Origin: an uncultured Clostridium sp.
Lineage (GTDB): Bacteria > Bacillota > Clostridia > Lachnospirales > Lachnospiraceae
Reading direction: 5' to 3'
Length of the DNA stretch: 64,000 bases
Assembly: GCA_900544905.1 (NCBI GenBank)
Contig: UQXF01000001.1
Location: 1 to 64,000 of the forward strand
Positions 55,121-63,709 of the stretch are shown here, in pieces. A program made the position numbers and the translations under genes. The notes below the pieces were generated by a model that made no database searches, was not told the origin of the DNA, and was given only the letters and a program-made list of their open reading frames with translations. Every line of letters begins with the position of its first letter. Positions within the stretch are counted from its first letter, which is position 1.

Positions 55121-56362
55121 CTACTGCACCTGGTGTCTCTTAAATGCCCTGCCTGCAAAAGGCATCAGTACCACCAGCATCAGCAGATACACCACATACC
55201 GCATACCGATATAGTCAAAGACTACCTTTCCAAACGGATAAGAGAGCAGCGTTCTCGTTCCGTGGTCCATCGCATTAAATGGAAGCAGATACAAAATATG
55301 ATTATAAATGCCATTGGTCTGACTGCTCTTTAAGAAAAGTGCGATAAAAAATATAAACAGCATAATTGCCAGCACCGGCAGTCCGTTTTTCATCCTCGCC
55401 GACACAAACAGGGTAAGGGCAGTCATTCCCAAGGCAACCACATATAAAATGCCAACACAGACCAGCACTGTTTCCAGATAGGTAAACGGATACGGAATTT
55501 CCAAATCAAAATTCTGAACCGGAAGATTCCAGCCCTCTATGCCATAGCTTAACAGAATAATGAGAAAGCTGACTGCAATATTTATTGTATGAAACAAGGC
55601 TCCAAACAGGAGAGCCGCAAGGTTTTTGGCTGCAACAACCTTACTTTTCCCATATTTTGTAGTCAGTATAATATGGTCTGCATTGCTCTCATATTCCCCT
55701 GCATATGTGGTGGCTGTCATAATAAATAAACTCACAAGAGGGATGCAGAAAAAGCCCATGATATCTAGTATTCTTGCCCAGCCCTCCGCATAGCCATAAG
55801 TAATCGGGGTTTCTATTTTTTCACTCTTTTTCAGCCAGTATTCCTGCTCCGCCTTAGTGTACTGCCAGTCGCTGCTGCCGGCAAGCAGAGTATTGCGCAG
55901 CTTTTTCTGCCTTGTCTCGTAAAAGCCGTCCTCCGCTTCCAAATTAAGCTCCCTTAGATTGGCTCCCCAGGTCTGGATGCCCGGTTCATCATAGTTATGC
56001 CCTATCAGCAGGAACAAATCTCTCCTTGGCGTATAATACTCATAATACAGCGAGTCCACCAAATGCCAGTCATTCCCCTCTCCTTCGGAGTTTCCCGGAG
56101 CAGATGCTATTTCCTGGTATTCCCCTACCAGCTGTTCCACCCTTTCATCTGTCAGAGGACCGGCTAATGCATCCAGGGTCTCCTTTTTATAGGCAGCGTA
56201 ATCCAGCCCTGAAGCCTTGTTTCCTTCCTCGTCATAAATCCATGTCTGTTGTATCGACATCAACATAAACACTGCCATAAGAACACAGGTACCCCAGAAA
56301 ACAATCAGGTTCATTTTTTTCTTATATAACTTCATAAACTCAAATTTAATTAATGTACACAT
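55121..56362 (-). CDS. ABC-2 type transporter permease
   Basis: Membrane protein of 413 residues: one N-terminal helix, a large external loop (about 40-200), then five more helices. It pairs with the ATPase gene 20 bases upstream. Typical of lantibiotic/bacitracin-type or uncharacterised exporters. ATG 56362 follows GGAGG. A second permease gene that normally follows has been deleted (see 54960-55113), so the transporter may work as a homodimer or be defective. Confidence 0.85.
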   Translation of the reverse strand: MCTLIKFEFMKLYKKKMNLIVFWGTCVLMAVFMLMSIQQTWIYDEEGNKASGLDYAAYKKETLDALAGPLTDERVEQLVGEYQEIASAPGNSEGEGNDWHLVDSLYYEYYTPRRDLFLLIGHNYDEPGIQTWGANLRELNLEAEDGFYETRQKKLRNTLLAGSSDWQYTKAEQEYWLKKSEKIETPITYGYAEGWARILDIMGFFCIPLVSLFIMTATTYAGEYESNADHIILTTKYGKSKVVAAKNLAALLFGALFHTINIAVSFLIILLSYGIEGWNLPVQNFDLEIPYPFTYLETVLVCVGILYVVALGMTALTLFVSARMKNGLPVLAIMLFIFFIALFLKSSQTNGIYNHILYLLPFNAMDHGTRTLLSYPFGKVVFDYIGMRYVVYLLMLVVLMPFAGRAFKRHQVQ

Positions 56363-56382
56363 ATAGCTTCCTCCTCACTATC

Positions 56383-57237
56383 CTAAAACTGGTATAAATA
56401 CAAATCCTCCAGGGTTGGTGCTACATGCTCCGCCATATCTGACGGAGCCTCCCCGCTTACAATCCGAAGCTCCACCATATCCTCTACGTGATGGAGATTA
56501 ATAATGTTATACCGGGCACAGAGGGTATCTGCACTTTCCCTGTCCGTTACCACCTTCCAGACCTTGTCTGAAATGGACTCCACCAGCTCTGTCACCGTTC
56601 CCCTTGCAATAAAGGCTCCGTTTTTCATCATCAGTATTTCATCTGCAATATACTCCACATCAGACACAATATGGGTAGATAAAATGACCAGCCTGTCACT
56701 GGCAATATCCGATATGAGATTGCGGAAGCGGACTCTTTCCTTTGGGTCAAGACCTGCTGTAGGCTCATCCAGCACTAAAATTTTCGGGTCATTTATCATC
56801 GCCTGGGCAATTCCCAGACGCTGCTTCATTCCGCCGGAGAAGGTCTTGATTTTCTTATTTGCTACTTCCTTCAATCCCACCATTTCCAGCAGCTCATCTG
56901 CCCTCCGCTTTGCATTTGCAGGCGGCAGCCCCTTAAGTGCCGCAATATAGAGCATAAACTCCTTCGCTTTAAATTCAGGATAATATCCAAAATCCTGGGG
57001 AAGATAACCAAGCTGCTCCCTGAATTCTTCTCCCATATCCAGATTATTCACTCCGTCCAGCTTGATTTCTCCGGATGTCGGTGTCAGTATTCCGCAAATC
57101 ATACGCATCAATGTGGTTTTTCCCGCTCCGTTTGCACCGAGCAGTCCGTATACCCCGTTTCCAAACTCTCCATCCAGCCTGTCTACGGCAATTTTACTGC
57201 CGTATTGCTTTGTCAGCTGTTCTATCGTTAATACCAT
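56383..57237 (-). CDS. ABC transporter ATP-binding protein
   Basis: Protein of 284 residues with Walker A GANGAGKTTLM, Q loop YLPQDFGYYPE, signature SGGMKQRL, Walker B ILVLDEPTAGLD and the H loop (STHIV). It energises the permease encoded downstream. ATG 57237 follows GGAGGAAATGAT. Third gene of the sigma - membrane protein - ABC unit. Confidence 0.93.
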   Translation of the reverse strand: MVLTIEQLTKQYGSKIAVDRLDGEFGNGVYGLLGANGAGKTTLMRMICGILTPTSGEIKLDGVNNLDMGEEFREQLGYLPQDFGYYPEFKAKEFMLYIAALKGLPPANAKRRADELLEMVGLKEVANKKIKTFSGGMKQRLGIAQAMINDPKILVLDEPTAGLDPKERVRFRNLISDIASDRLVILSTHIVSDVEYIADEILMMKNGAFIARGTVTELVESISDKVWKVVTDRESADTLCARYNIINLHHVEDMVELRIVSGEAPSDMAEHVAPTLEDLYLYQF

Positions 57238-57280
57238 ATCATTTCCTCCTGTCTTTCTAAGTCAACAACCCCGCTGCAAA

Positions 57281-58048
57281 TTATCCCTCTGCAGCCAGCA
57301 GTCCCTCACAATGTAATACGTCCTTCCAAACCTCCCTTATGACCTTTACCAGAACCAGCAGGGAAGCAATGCATACCAGCAGCCACATATCCTGGTTCTC
57401 CCTGCTGTAAACCAGAGGTCTGTAAAACGCAATCATCACAAAGCACACACATACACAGCCGGTATAAGCAAGAGCCTGATATCCATACATACCCTTTCCG
57501 GCGTATTTCAGCAGATAAATCAGCCCGATTACGGTAAGATTAAAGGGCACCAGGCTATAGAGCAGAATCCCGAACAGGCTTTCATCCAGATAAATATTTA
57601 AAAATGTGACAAAGCCGCCAAGCACTAATAAATCCGCAGTTCCTAAAATACACATTCTGGAAAGCACCAGCTTCTTTAAGGAATATTTTGTTGCCATCTC
57701 AATTTCCAGCATGCTTTTATAACAGATTTTTGCAAGTTCCTCGATATGAAATACCAGAAGCATCGGGGTCATTGCAGAGACTACGGAAAGTATTCTGTAA
57801 TCCCTATACCCAATTTCAAGCAAACGGTATAGAATCATGCAGATTACCACAAAAACCGCCAATTGCCCAATCCACGTATGAGGTCTGATAAAGCCAAGCT
57901 GCCCCAAAATAAACTGCCGGTCCGTCATCCGGCAGGGCTGTCTCATATCCTGCAGCAGTGCCCTGGTTTTTTCTTTTCTTTTCCGGTCTGGTGCCGGAAC
58001 CTGATACTGCTTAAGTCTTTTCTTTAACTCCATTTCCTCTCCTGTCAT
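57281..58048 (-). CDS. Membrane protein, probable anti-sigma factor of the ECF unit
   Basis: Protein of 255 residues: a basic cytosolic head (about 1-60, LKKRLKQYQVPAPDRKRKEKTR) followed by six hydrophobic segments. I do not recognise the family. Its gene overlaps the end of the ECF sigma gene (ATGA) and precedes an ABC transporter, which is the usual place of an anti-sigma factor, but no zinc-binding anti-sigma motif is seen. ATG 58048 follows AGGAGG. Confidence 0.6.
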   Translation of the reverse strand: MTGEEMELKKRLKQYQVPAPDRKRKEKTRALLQDMRQPCRMTDRQFILGQLGFIRPHTWIGQLAVFVVICMILYRLLEIGYRDYRILSVVSAMTPMLLVFHIEELAKICYKSMLEIEMATKYSLKKLVLSRMCILGTADLLVLGGFVTFLNIYLDESLFGILLYSLVPFNLTVIGLIYLLKYAGKGMYGYQALAYTGCVCVCFVMIAFYRPLVYSRENQDMWLLVCIASLLVLVKVIREVWKDVLHCEGLLAAEG

Positions 58049-58553
58049 ATGCCTGCCTCCTTTCCTAACAATTCCTGTCCCTTTTTTAAATGATATTTCA
58101 CCGTGGATAATTTCAAATCCAGTATTTTGGCAATATCCTTTATCTTCCTGTCCTGATAAAAACGGAGATAAATAATTTCCCTTTCCAGCTCCGGCAGCCT
58201 GTCTAACGCTTCCTTTACCGCCAATGCCTGCTCGGCTTTTACAAAGCCTTCCTCCTCTGCCTGCAGCTCCACATCCTCAAGGGAATAAAATTTCTTCTTT
58301 TTGTAAAAATCCCTGCACAAATTTCCGGCGACCACATATAAATAATTTTCAAATTTTCCATAATGCCGGTAATCCTCTATATATGCTTAAATACCCTTAA
58401 GAACACTTCCTGTGTCAAATCCTGTGCATTTTCCCTGTGGGTCACATGTCGGTAGCAGTAGCCATACACCCGGTCATAATATTTGTCAAACAGGGCATTG
58501 ATTCCCTCTTTGTCACCCTTTTTCAGTTGTTTTATGAATCTGGTATCTTCCAC
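58045..58553 (-). pseudogene. ECF-type sigma factor gene broken by a TA frameshift
   Basis: Two overlapping frames together form one sigma factor of about 168 residues. The first, from GTG 58553 (AAGGA upstream), encodes region 2: LKKGDKEGINALFDKYYDRV and AQDLTQEVFLRVFKHI, then a TAG stop at 58379-58377. The second continues EDYRHYGKFENYLYVVAGN and region 4 (LPELEREIIYLRFYQDRKIKDIA). The junction is the run TATATAT (58378-58384): removing one TA restores H-I-E-D in frame. The gene is followed by a putative anti-sigma and an ABC transporter. It may be inactive, phase-variable through the TA run, or a sequencing error. Confidence 0.75.
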
Positions 58554-58701
58554 TATGCCATCCTTCCCGCAGCAGGGAATCTGCTACAATCCGCCTTGCT
58601 GTTTCCTTGTTCTGTTTGAAACGTTTCACTTATTATAACGATTCTAATCCGAAAAAAGTCAAACTATCCAAAAAATTTCTTCTAAAAATTTTTCTTTTTT
58701 G

Positions 58702-58731
58702 GTATAAATTTTCAAATCCGTATTCATAATA
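58702..58731 (+). promoter_or_regulatory. SigG/SigF-like promoter of the coat genes
   Basis: GTATA, an 18-base spacer, CATAATA: matches the forespore sigma consensus GnATR-N18-CATnnTA. It lies about 30 bases upstream of the first coat gene. Forespore control of a coat-type protein is somewhat unexpected; the match could be chance. Confidence 0.45.
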
Positions 58732-58760
58732 ACCATATATCAATAAAAAGGAGAATCAAA

Positions 58761-58946
58761 ATGAGTAATTTATCAGAAAAAGAATTATCTGCATTAAACG
58801 ATTGTTTATCGGAAGAAGAATTACTGGTAAAAAAATTCCAGATGCTGGCAAGTCATGCCACAGATGCAAATGTAAGAAGTGAAATGGAAGAAATTTCCAA
58901 GAGACACCAGTCACATTTTAACAAGCTTTATAGTCATTTAAGTTAG
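58761..58946 (+). CDS. Small spore coat-type (CotF-like) protein
   Basis: Helical protein of 61 residues (LSEKELSALNDCLSEEELL) with a ferritin-like/coat F pattern in which His and Glu recur along the helices. ATG 58761 follows AAGGAG. Ten bases separate it from the next gene, which is a clearer CotF homologue, so both probably belong to the spore envelope. Confidence 0.7.
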   Translation: MSNLSEKELSALNDCLSEEELLVKKFQMLASHATDANVRSEMEEISKRHQSHFNKLYSHLS

Positions 58947-58956
58947 GAGGATAACG

Positions 58957-59223
58957 ATGGAATTATATAAAGAAAAAGAAATATTAGGCGACGCCTTAGC
59001 TGCACAGAAATCAGCTACCAATCTGTTCAATACTTTCTCAAATGAATGTGTACATGAAGGACTTCGTTCCACCATGTTAGATATCCTTGCCGATGAACAC
59101 ACGATGCAGCAGGATGTATTCTGCTCCATGCATGAAAGAGGCTTCTATCCTACTCCGGATGCAGAGCAGAACAAGATTGATGAGGCAAAGCAGAAATATT
59201 CATGCTCTTATAAGCCGTTGTAA
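58957..59223 (+). CDS. Spore coat protein, CotF family
   Basis: Protein of 88 residues matching the coat F domain: LGDALAAQKSATNLFNTFSN, EGLRSTMLDILADEHTMQ and MHERGFYPT. It would be laid down on the developing spore. ATG 58957 follows AGGAGG. Last gene before the hairpin at 59241-59278. Confidence 0.85.
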   Translation: MELYKEKEILGDALAAQKSATNLFNTFSNECVHEGLRSTMLDILADEHTMQQDVFCSMHERGFYPTPDAEQNKIDEAKQKYSCSYKPL

Positions 59224-59240
59224 TACCGGCTTTTACCTGA

Positions 59241-59278
59241 AAAATACCGCAAATCTGTAATTGGATTTGCGGTATTTT
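59241..59278. terminator. Terminator after the coat genes
   Basis: Perfect 15-bp stem AAAATACCGCAAATC / GATTTGCGGTATTTT with an 8-base loop. The A and T ends of the stem supply a T tail in both directions, so it probably also serves the convergent coiled-coil gene. Confidence 0.85.
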
Positions 59279-59321
59279 GCGGGACATTTTTATCTTCTCA
59301 ATCATTCTATTCTACCTAATA

Positions 59322-59981
59322 CTACGATATCTTTTCTAATTTTTCACTATGTTCTTGGATTACAACTTTCATAATATCAATATCATCCTGCATACTGTCA
59401 ATCTGTGCAGCCTTTTCCATATAAATTTTGGAAGAATCCACATACATTTTTTCAATGGTCCGAACTCTTGGTAAGACTTCATTTTCAAGCAGAATGCTAT
59501 TACGCCTTACTTCTTTTTCTAATGAATCCATTCTGCTGGTCAAGCTTCCGACATTTTTCTGTAAGGTGCTTATGTCCTCTTTTATGTTGCCTACTTCTTC
59601 CTGTAAGCCGCTCACGTCTTCTTTCAAACCGCTTACATCCTCTTTCAGACTCCCTACCTCTTCCTTCAAGCCGCTTACGTCCTCTTTCAGGCTTCCTACC
59701 TCTTCCTTCAAGCCGCTCACGTCTTCTTTCAGACTCCCTACTTCTTCCTTCAAGCCGCTTACATCTTCTTTCAGGCTTCCTACTTCTTCCTTCAAGCCGC
59801 TTACGTCTTCTTTCAGGCTTCCTACCTCTTCCTTTAAGCCGCTTACGTCTTCTTTCAGGCTTCCTACTTCTTCCTTCAAGCCGCTTACATCTTCTTTTAA
59901 GCCATGGATATCCTGTTTAATTGGCTCAAGCTTTGCTTCCACAATGTCTGAAATTGCGGATAATAATTCCTTATCTGACAT
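59322..59981 (-). CDS. Coiled-coil protein with tandem 14-residue repeats
   Basis: Protein of 219 residues, no signal or membrane segment. Residues 28-111 are six copies of LKEDVSGLKEEVGS, followed by five more variant heptads (to 146); leucine or valine at a and d positions makes a long coiled coil. The C-terminus is also helical. The N-terminus (KELLSAISDIVEAKLEPIKQ) resembles phage or surface coiled-coil proteins of Firmicutes. Function unknown; a scaffolding or spacer role is the safest guess. ATG 59981 follows AGGGAGG. Confidence 0.8.
   Translation of the reverse strand: MSDKELLSAISDIVEAKLEPIKQDIHGLKEDVSGLKEEVGSLKEDVSGLKEEVGSLKEDVSGLKEEVGSLKEDVSGLKEEVGSLKEDVSGLKEEVGSLKEDVSGLKEEVGSLKEDVSGLKEDVSGLQEEVGNIKEDISTLQKNVGSLTSRMDSLEKEVRRNSILLENEVLPRVRTIEKMYVDSSKIYMEKAAQIDSMQDDIDIMKVVIQEHSEKLEKIS
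59649..59900 (-). repeat. Six tandem 42-bp repeats inside the coiled-coil gene
   Basis: Six near-identical units of 42 bases, each encoding two heptads, differing only at a few third positions (for example acgtc/acatc). The unit length is a multiple of three, so copy-number change keeps the frame. Confidence 0.9.
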
Positions 59982-60072
59982 AAATGCCCTCCCTTCTTCA
60001 TATAGTAGTGCAATTATATCAGAATACACGCATTGTGTCAATCCGAAAGAGAGGTATGTGTACACAAAAAAT

Positions 60073-60648
60073 CTATATTCTCCCTGCCAGCATTTCTCTA
60101 TGCAGAATACCTAACAGGCTTGCCATCCTGCCTTCTGCCTCTCTGCAAAGCAAATCGATGCACTGTCTATCCAGCCGGATATTCTTCATTTTGGCAATCC
60201 GCTCCACAATCCCGGGTGTAATTTCAATTTCCCGGCTTTCCAATCTTGTCACATAGTCCGCAACCGGCAGACTACTATCGGCAGACGTACCTATAAACAA
60301 CCGTTCTCCCTGTGCTAACCAGCTGTGCACCAAATCAAAGATATATATTAAAGTATTCTCTTTTCCGGCTAAATCTTCCATATTTTCTATTATGACAATT
60401 GATGTCTCAAGCTCTTTCAATATATCCCTGTCATGTAAAAAAGAATCTATCACCTGTTCCGTAGTAATCCAGGTTATCATTTTTCTCTTCTGCTGCTTCT
60501 GCCAATCCAAATCCAGCTGCCGCAAAAAAGCTGTTTTCCCACTGCCGCTTTTTCCCACCAGCATATAAGCTCCAAATTTGCGCCCTGCAAGCCACTCCTC
60601 TTCCATATCCCGTAATAATTTATTTTCCTCTGTAAATAAAAACTCCAT
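60073..60648 (-). CDS. DnaA/Hda-like AAA+ protein without DNA-binding domain
   Basis: Protein of 191 residues: Walker A LVGKSGSGKTAFLRQ, and a DnaA-like Walker B region in which IDDIQ-type residues are replaced (SIVIIENMEDLAGKEN). Sensor-like FIGTSADSS and a final helical bundle (GRMASLLGILHREML, like the DnaA segment NIRELEGAL) follow. The DnaA helix-turn-helix domain is absent. It could regulate replication initiation, as Hda does, or be a helper of the coiled-coil or HTH-GNAT neighbours. ATG 60648 follows AAGGAGG. It starts 17 bases after the HTH-GNAT gene. Confidence 0.75.
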   Translation of the reverse strand: MEFLFTEENKLLRDMEEEWLAGRKFGAYMLVGKSGSGKTAFLRQLDLDWQKQQKRKMITWITTEQVIDSFLHDRDILKELETSIVIIENMEDLAGKENTLIYIFDLVHSWLAQGERLFIGTSADSSLPVADYVTRLESREIEITPGIVERIAKMKNIRLDRQCIDLLCREAEGRMASLLGILHREMLAGRI

Positions 60649-60665
60649 CCAGAAATCCTCCTTTT

Positions 60666-61334
60666 TCAGTCCTCTTCCGGAATCACCCTGTTCCGGTATA
60701 GCAAATCCTCTCTTACCGTAAAACCCATTTTCTCCCAGAAGGCATTCCCTTCCGCATTATCTTTAAAGACTACCAATGCCGCCTTTTTGATTCCCAAAAG
60801 CTTAAGCGCATTTACCACTGCATCCACCAGCTGTGCTGCAATTCCATTTCCCCTGTATTCCTTAAGAACCGCCAGATGATAAATGTATGCCCTTCTCCCA
60901 TCATTGCCTGCAAGAATCACTCCAGCTGCATTTCCGTCTCTTTCTGCCACAAAGCAGGTATCCGGATTCCGAAGCAGAAAATGCTCGATTCCATCCCTTG
61001 AATCATCCAGCTCGTTTAATCCAACACCATCACAGGAAAGCCAAAGCTTGTGCACTTCCTCATAATCACTGATTCGCATCCTGCGGATACCAGTCCCTTC
61101 TCCCTTTTGTGACTTCCGCTCCTGCCTTTGCTCTATCAGTTTTTCATCTGTCCGGATTTTATACTCCAACAGCCGCAATACATATTCCGGCATAGTCCTT
61201 TTTCCGCATTCCCAATCCTGTACGGTACGGTAAGGAATATTAAAATAATCGCAAAATTCCCGGCGGTTTAAATGCAAATCCTTACGCAATTCCTTTATAA
61301 TTTCACTTAATTCCCTGCTCTGTCTTTCTTCCAT
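60666..61334 (-). CDS. HTH-GNAT fusion protein
   Basis: Protein of 222 residues. Residues 6-60 form a Cro/XRE-like helix-turn-helix (LNRREFCDYFNIPYRTVQDW ... LRLLEYKI); residues 83-220 form a GNAT acetyltransferase with IYHLAVLKEYRGNGIAAQLV, the acetyl-CoA pyrophosphate loop, and FWEKMGF. A DNA-binding acetyltransferase could act as a self-regulated modification enzyme. ATG 61334 follows AAGGAAG. Followed closely by the AAA+ gene. Confidence 0.85.
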   Translation of the reverse strand: MEERQSRELSEIIKELRKDLHLNRREFCDYFNIPYRTVQDWECGKRTMPEYVLRLLEYKIRTDEKLIEQRQERKSQKGEGTGIRRMRISDYEEVHKLWLSCDGVGLNELDDSRDGIEHFLLRNPDTCFVAERDGNAAGVILAGNDGRRAYIYHLAVLKEYRGNGIAAQLVDAVVNALKLLGIKKAALVVFKDNAEGNAFWEKMGFTVREDLLYRNRVIPEED

Positions 61335-61421
61335 TCTATCTTCCTTTCGTTGCCTTAACCGGCTGTTCAGGACAATTGAAAATAATTTCTTAATTTAAAT
61401 TTTCTCTGCTTCTGGTTCACA

Positions 61422-61450
61422 ATTATACTATAAAGCACCTGAAATGTCAT
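61422..61450 (-). promoter_or_regulatory. Promoter of the HTH-GNAT/AAA+ pair
   Basis: On the minus strand, ATGACA (61450-61445), a 17-base spacer and TATAAT (61427-61422). The leader of about 80 bases contains nothing I recognise. Confidence 0.65.
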
Positions 61451-61479
61451 GCCAAATGCCGGAAACTTTTCCCATAGAG

Positions 61480-61515
61480 AAAAAAAGCAGGAAAATACGA
61501 ACATATCTCCCTGCT
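61480..61515 (-). terminator. Terminator of the por operon
   Basis: On the minus strand, AGCAGG (61515-61510) pairs with CCTGCT (61491-61486), then seven T. It lies 18 bases beyond the porB stop codon and just upstream of the next promoter. Confidence 0.75.
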
Positions 61516-61533
61516 GTTAACACATTTTCTATC

Positions 61534-62469
61534 CTAATACTTTGAACACCGGAACTGAAGCTCTTCCCAGCGTCTGTCCACTTCCTCCTGGAACTGTACG
61601 ATTAAGTCTTCATTTCCCTTCTTGAATAAATGCTTGAATCTTCCCTGTGGCCTTAAGAAATCCTCAATCGGAAGCTTTTTCTTCGGCTCATAATTGAGAA
61701 TCCATTTGCCGTGGTCCACCTCAAACAATGGCCAGTAACAGGTCTCCACACCCAGCTTACAAATCTCCATAATATCCTCAGTCGGATATCTCCAGCCTCT
61801 CGGACATGGTGCCATGACATTCAGGAAACAGGCACCCTCTGTATAAATCGCCTTTTCTGCCTTTGTATGTAAATCCTTGAAGTTACCAAGTAATGTAGAC
61901 TGACCAACATACGGAACATCATGGGCTGCAATAATGGAAGCTAAATCCTTACGGTTCTGCATTTTACCATTGGACTGGCTTCCCACCGGTGTTGTGGTGG
62001 TATCTGCATACATCGGGGTTGCAGAGGAACGCTGGATACCGGTATTCATATAAGCACCGTTATCGTAACACACATAGACAAAATCATGGTTACGCTCCAT
62101 AGCACCGGATAGAGACTGTAAACCGATATCGTATGTACCACCGTCACCTCCAAAGGTAATGAATTTATAGGTATCATCAATCTTGCCTTTTCTCTTTAAT
62201 ACATTATAGGCAGTCTCCACACCGCTCATAGTAGCACCTGCATTTTCAAATGCATTGTGGATATAACTGTCCTCATATGCGGTATACGGATACATAAAGG
62301 TGGAAACCTCCAGACATCCTGTAGCATTACCGATAACCGCCTTGTCCCCCTCATGAAGGGCACGGAGCACTGCACGAACTGCAATGGTTCCGCCGCATCC
62401 GGCACACATTCTGTGTCCTGGAGCCAGACGTTCCGGTTTATTCATTTCTGCTTTAAAATTATAACTCAT
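61534..62469 (-). CDS. porB: Pyruvate (2-oxoacid):ferredoxin oxidoreductase, beta subunit
   Basis: Thiamine-diphosphate subunit of 311 residues: MCAGCGGTIAVRAVL with Fe-S cysteines, the ThDP-binding GGDGGTYDIGLQ ... DNGAYMNTG, and further cysteines downstream. It decarboxylates pyruvate, or a related 2-oxoacid, to acyl-CoA with reduction of ferredoxin. ATG 62469 follows GGAGG. Four-subunit enzyme, shown by separate porA and porD genes; single-chain forms are more usual in other clostridia. Confidence 0.93.
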   Translation of the reverse strand: MSYNFKAEMNKPERLAPGHRMCAGCGGTIAVRAVLRALHEGDKAVIGNATGCLEVSTFMYPYTAYEDSYIHNAFENAGATMSGVETAYNVLKRKGKIDDTYKFITFGGDGGTYDIGLQSLSGAMERNHDFVYVCYDNGAYMNTGIQRSSATPMYADTTTTPVGSQSNGKMQNRKDLASIIAAHDVPYVGQSTLLGNFKDLHTKAEKAIYTEGACFLNVMAPCPRGWRYPTEDIMEICKLGVETCYWPLFEVDHGKWILNYEPKKKLPIEDFLRPQGRFKHLFKKGNEDLIVQFQEEVDRRWEELQFRCSKY

Positions 62470-62484
62470 CTCATCTGCCTCCTT

Positions 62485-63708
62485 CTAATTCTTCTTTGCA
62501 GGATTCTCACGGCTTACGGTATAGCCCTCTCCGCGCAATCCCACATAACGGTACTCTTTAAACTCTTTGCCTTCTTTATCGTAAGCTTCCAAATCCTTGT
62601 AAATCTGCTCTGCCTCTTCCACTGTGAAATCTCTTCCACCCAGACCATAAACGAGATTAAATGCCTTTACATCCTTTGCATAGTCATAAAGGGCTGCCTT
62701 TACCTCGGCTCCAAGTGGGCCGCCCTTGCCCCGGAAGCACTCGCTTCTGTCCATGATAGCAACCGTCTTGCAATTCTTAAGGGCATTGGCAATTTCCTCA
62801 TCCGGGAACGGACGAAACACCCGAAGCTTTAATAATCCGACCTTCATTCCCTGCTCTCTTAAAGCGTCCACTGCATCCTTCGTGGTTCCCGCTGCAGAGC
62901 CAATCATCACCAGTGCATAATCCGCATCCTCTAAGCGGTACTCCTCGAAAAAGCCATAGCTTCTCCCGGACATTTCGCCAAATTCCTTACCAACCTCCAA
63001 GATAACCTTCTTGGCGTTGTTCATGGCGGTATTCTGCGCCATTTTTGTCTCCATATAGTAATTGGAAACTGCGTATGGTCCCAGCGCCATTGGCTGGTCT
63101 GCATTTAACAGATAATTTTCCGGCTCATACTCACCAACAAAATTCTTAACCTTGTCATCTTCTAATAATTCAATATTCTCCACCGCATGACTGGTGATAA
63201 AACCATCCTGGCAAATCATAATCGGAAGTCTGACATCCTTATGCTCGGAAATACGGTATGCCTGGACAAAATTATCATATACCTCCTGGTTGTTCTCTGC
63301 ATAGATTTGAATAAATCCGGTATCCCTTGCACCCATGGAATCCGAATGGTCACAGTTAATGTTAATCGGACCGGATAACGCCCTGTTTACAAGACAGAGT
63401 GCCAACGGTAAACGGTTGGAAGCCGCTACATAAAGCTCCTCCCACATCAATGCCAGACCACAGGATGAGGTTGCGGTAAGCGCTCTTGCTCCCGCTGCCG
63501 AAGCTCCAATGGTTGCACTCATGGAGCTGTGCTCGCTCTCCACCGGAATAAAATCCGTATCCATCTCTCCGTTTGCGATATAGTTTGCCACATACTGTGG
63601 AATCTCCGTGGACGGAGTAATCGGAAATGCAGGCATAACATCAGGATTCACCTGCTTGATTGCATAGGAAATGGCTTCATTTCCGGATAAACGTTCTCTA
63701 ACTGCCAT
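62485..63708 (-). CDS. porA: Pyruvate (2-oxoacid):ferredoxin oxidoreductase, alpha subunit
   Basis: Subunit of 407 residues with the pyrimidine-binding domain (AFPITPSTEIPQ, VESEHSSMSATIGAS) and the transketolase C-terminal domain (VMIGSAAGTTKDAVD, MDRSECFRGKGGP). Together with PorB, PorD and a gamma subunit it makes acetyl-CoA in fermentation. ATG 63708 follows GAAGGAGG, one base after the porD stop. Valine-type oxidoreductases look similar, so the exact substrate is open. Confidence 0.92.
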   Translation of the reverse strand: MAVRERLSGNEAISYAIKQVNPDVMPAFPITPSTEIPQYVANYIANGEMDTDFIPVESEHSSMSATIGASAAGARALTATSSCGLALMWEELYVAASNRLPLALCLVNRALSGPININCDHSDSMGARDTGFIQIYAENNQEVYDNFVQAYRISEHKDVRLPIMICQDGFITSHAVENIELLEDDKVKNFVGEYEPENYLLNADQPMALGPYAVSNYYMETKMAQNTAMNNAKKVILEVGKEFGEMSGRSYGFFEEYRLEDADYALVMIGSAAGTTKDAVDALREQGMKVGLLKLRVFRPFPDEEIANALKNCKTVAIMDRSECFRGKGGPLGAEVKAALYDYAKDVKAFNLVYGLGGRDFTVEEAEQIYKDLEAYDKEGKEFKEYRYVGLRGEGYTVSRENPAKKN

Positions 63709-63709
63709 C

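Noticed and set aside
58377..58389. Programmed -1 ribosomal frameshift in the sigma gene
   Set aside because: No X-XXY-YYZ slippery heptamer or downstream pseudoknot is seen; a TA insertion explains the break more simply.
59649..59900. Possible CRISPR array
   Set aside because: The units are contiguous 42-base coding repeats without unique spacers.
59428..60114. Long plus-strand open frame with Ser/Phe/Lys-rich repeats
   Set aside because: It is the antisense reading of the 42-bp repeats in the coiled-coil gene; repeat length divisible by three keeps several frames open.
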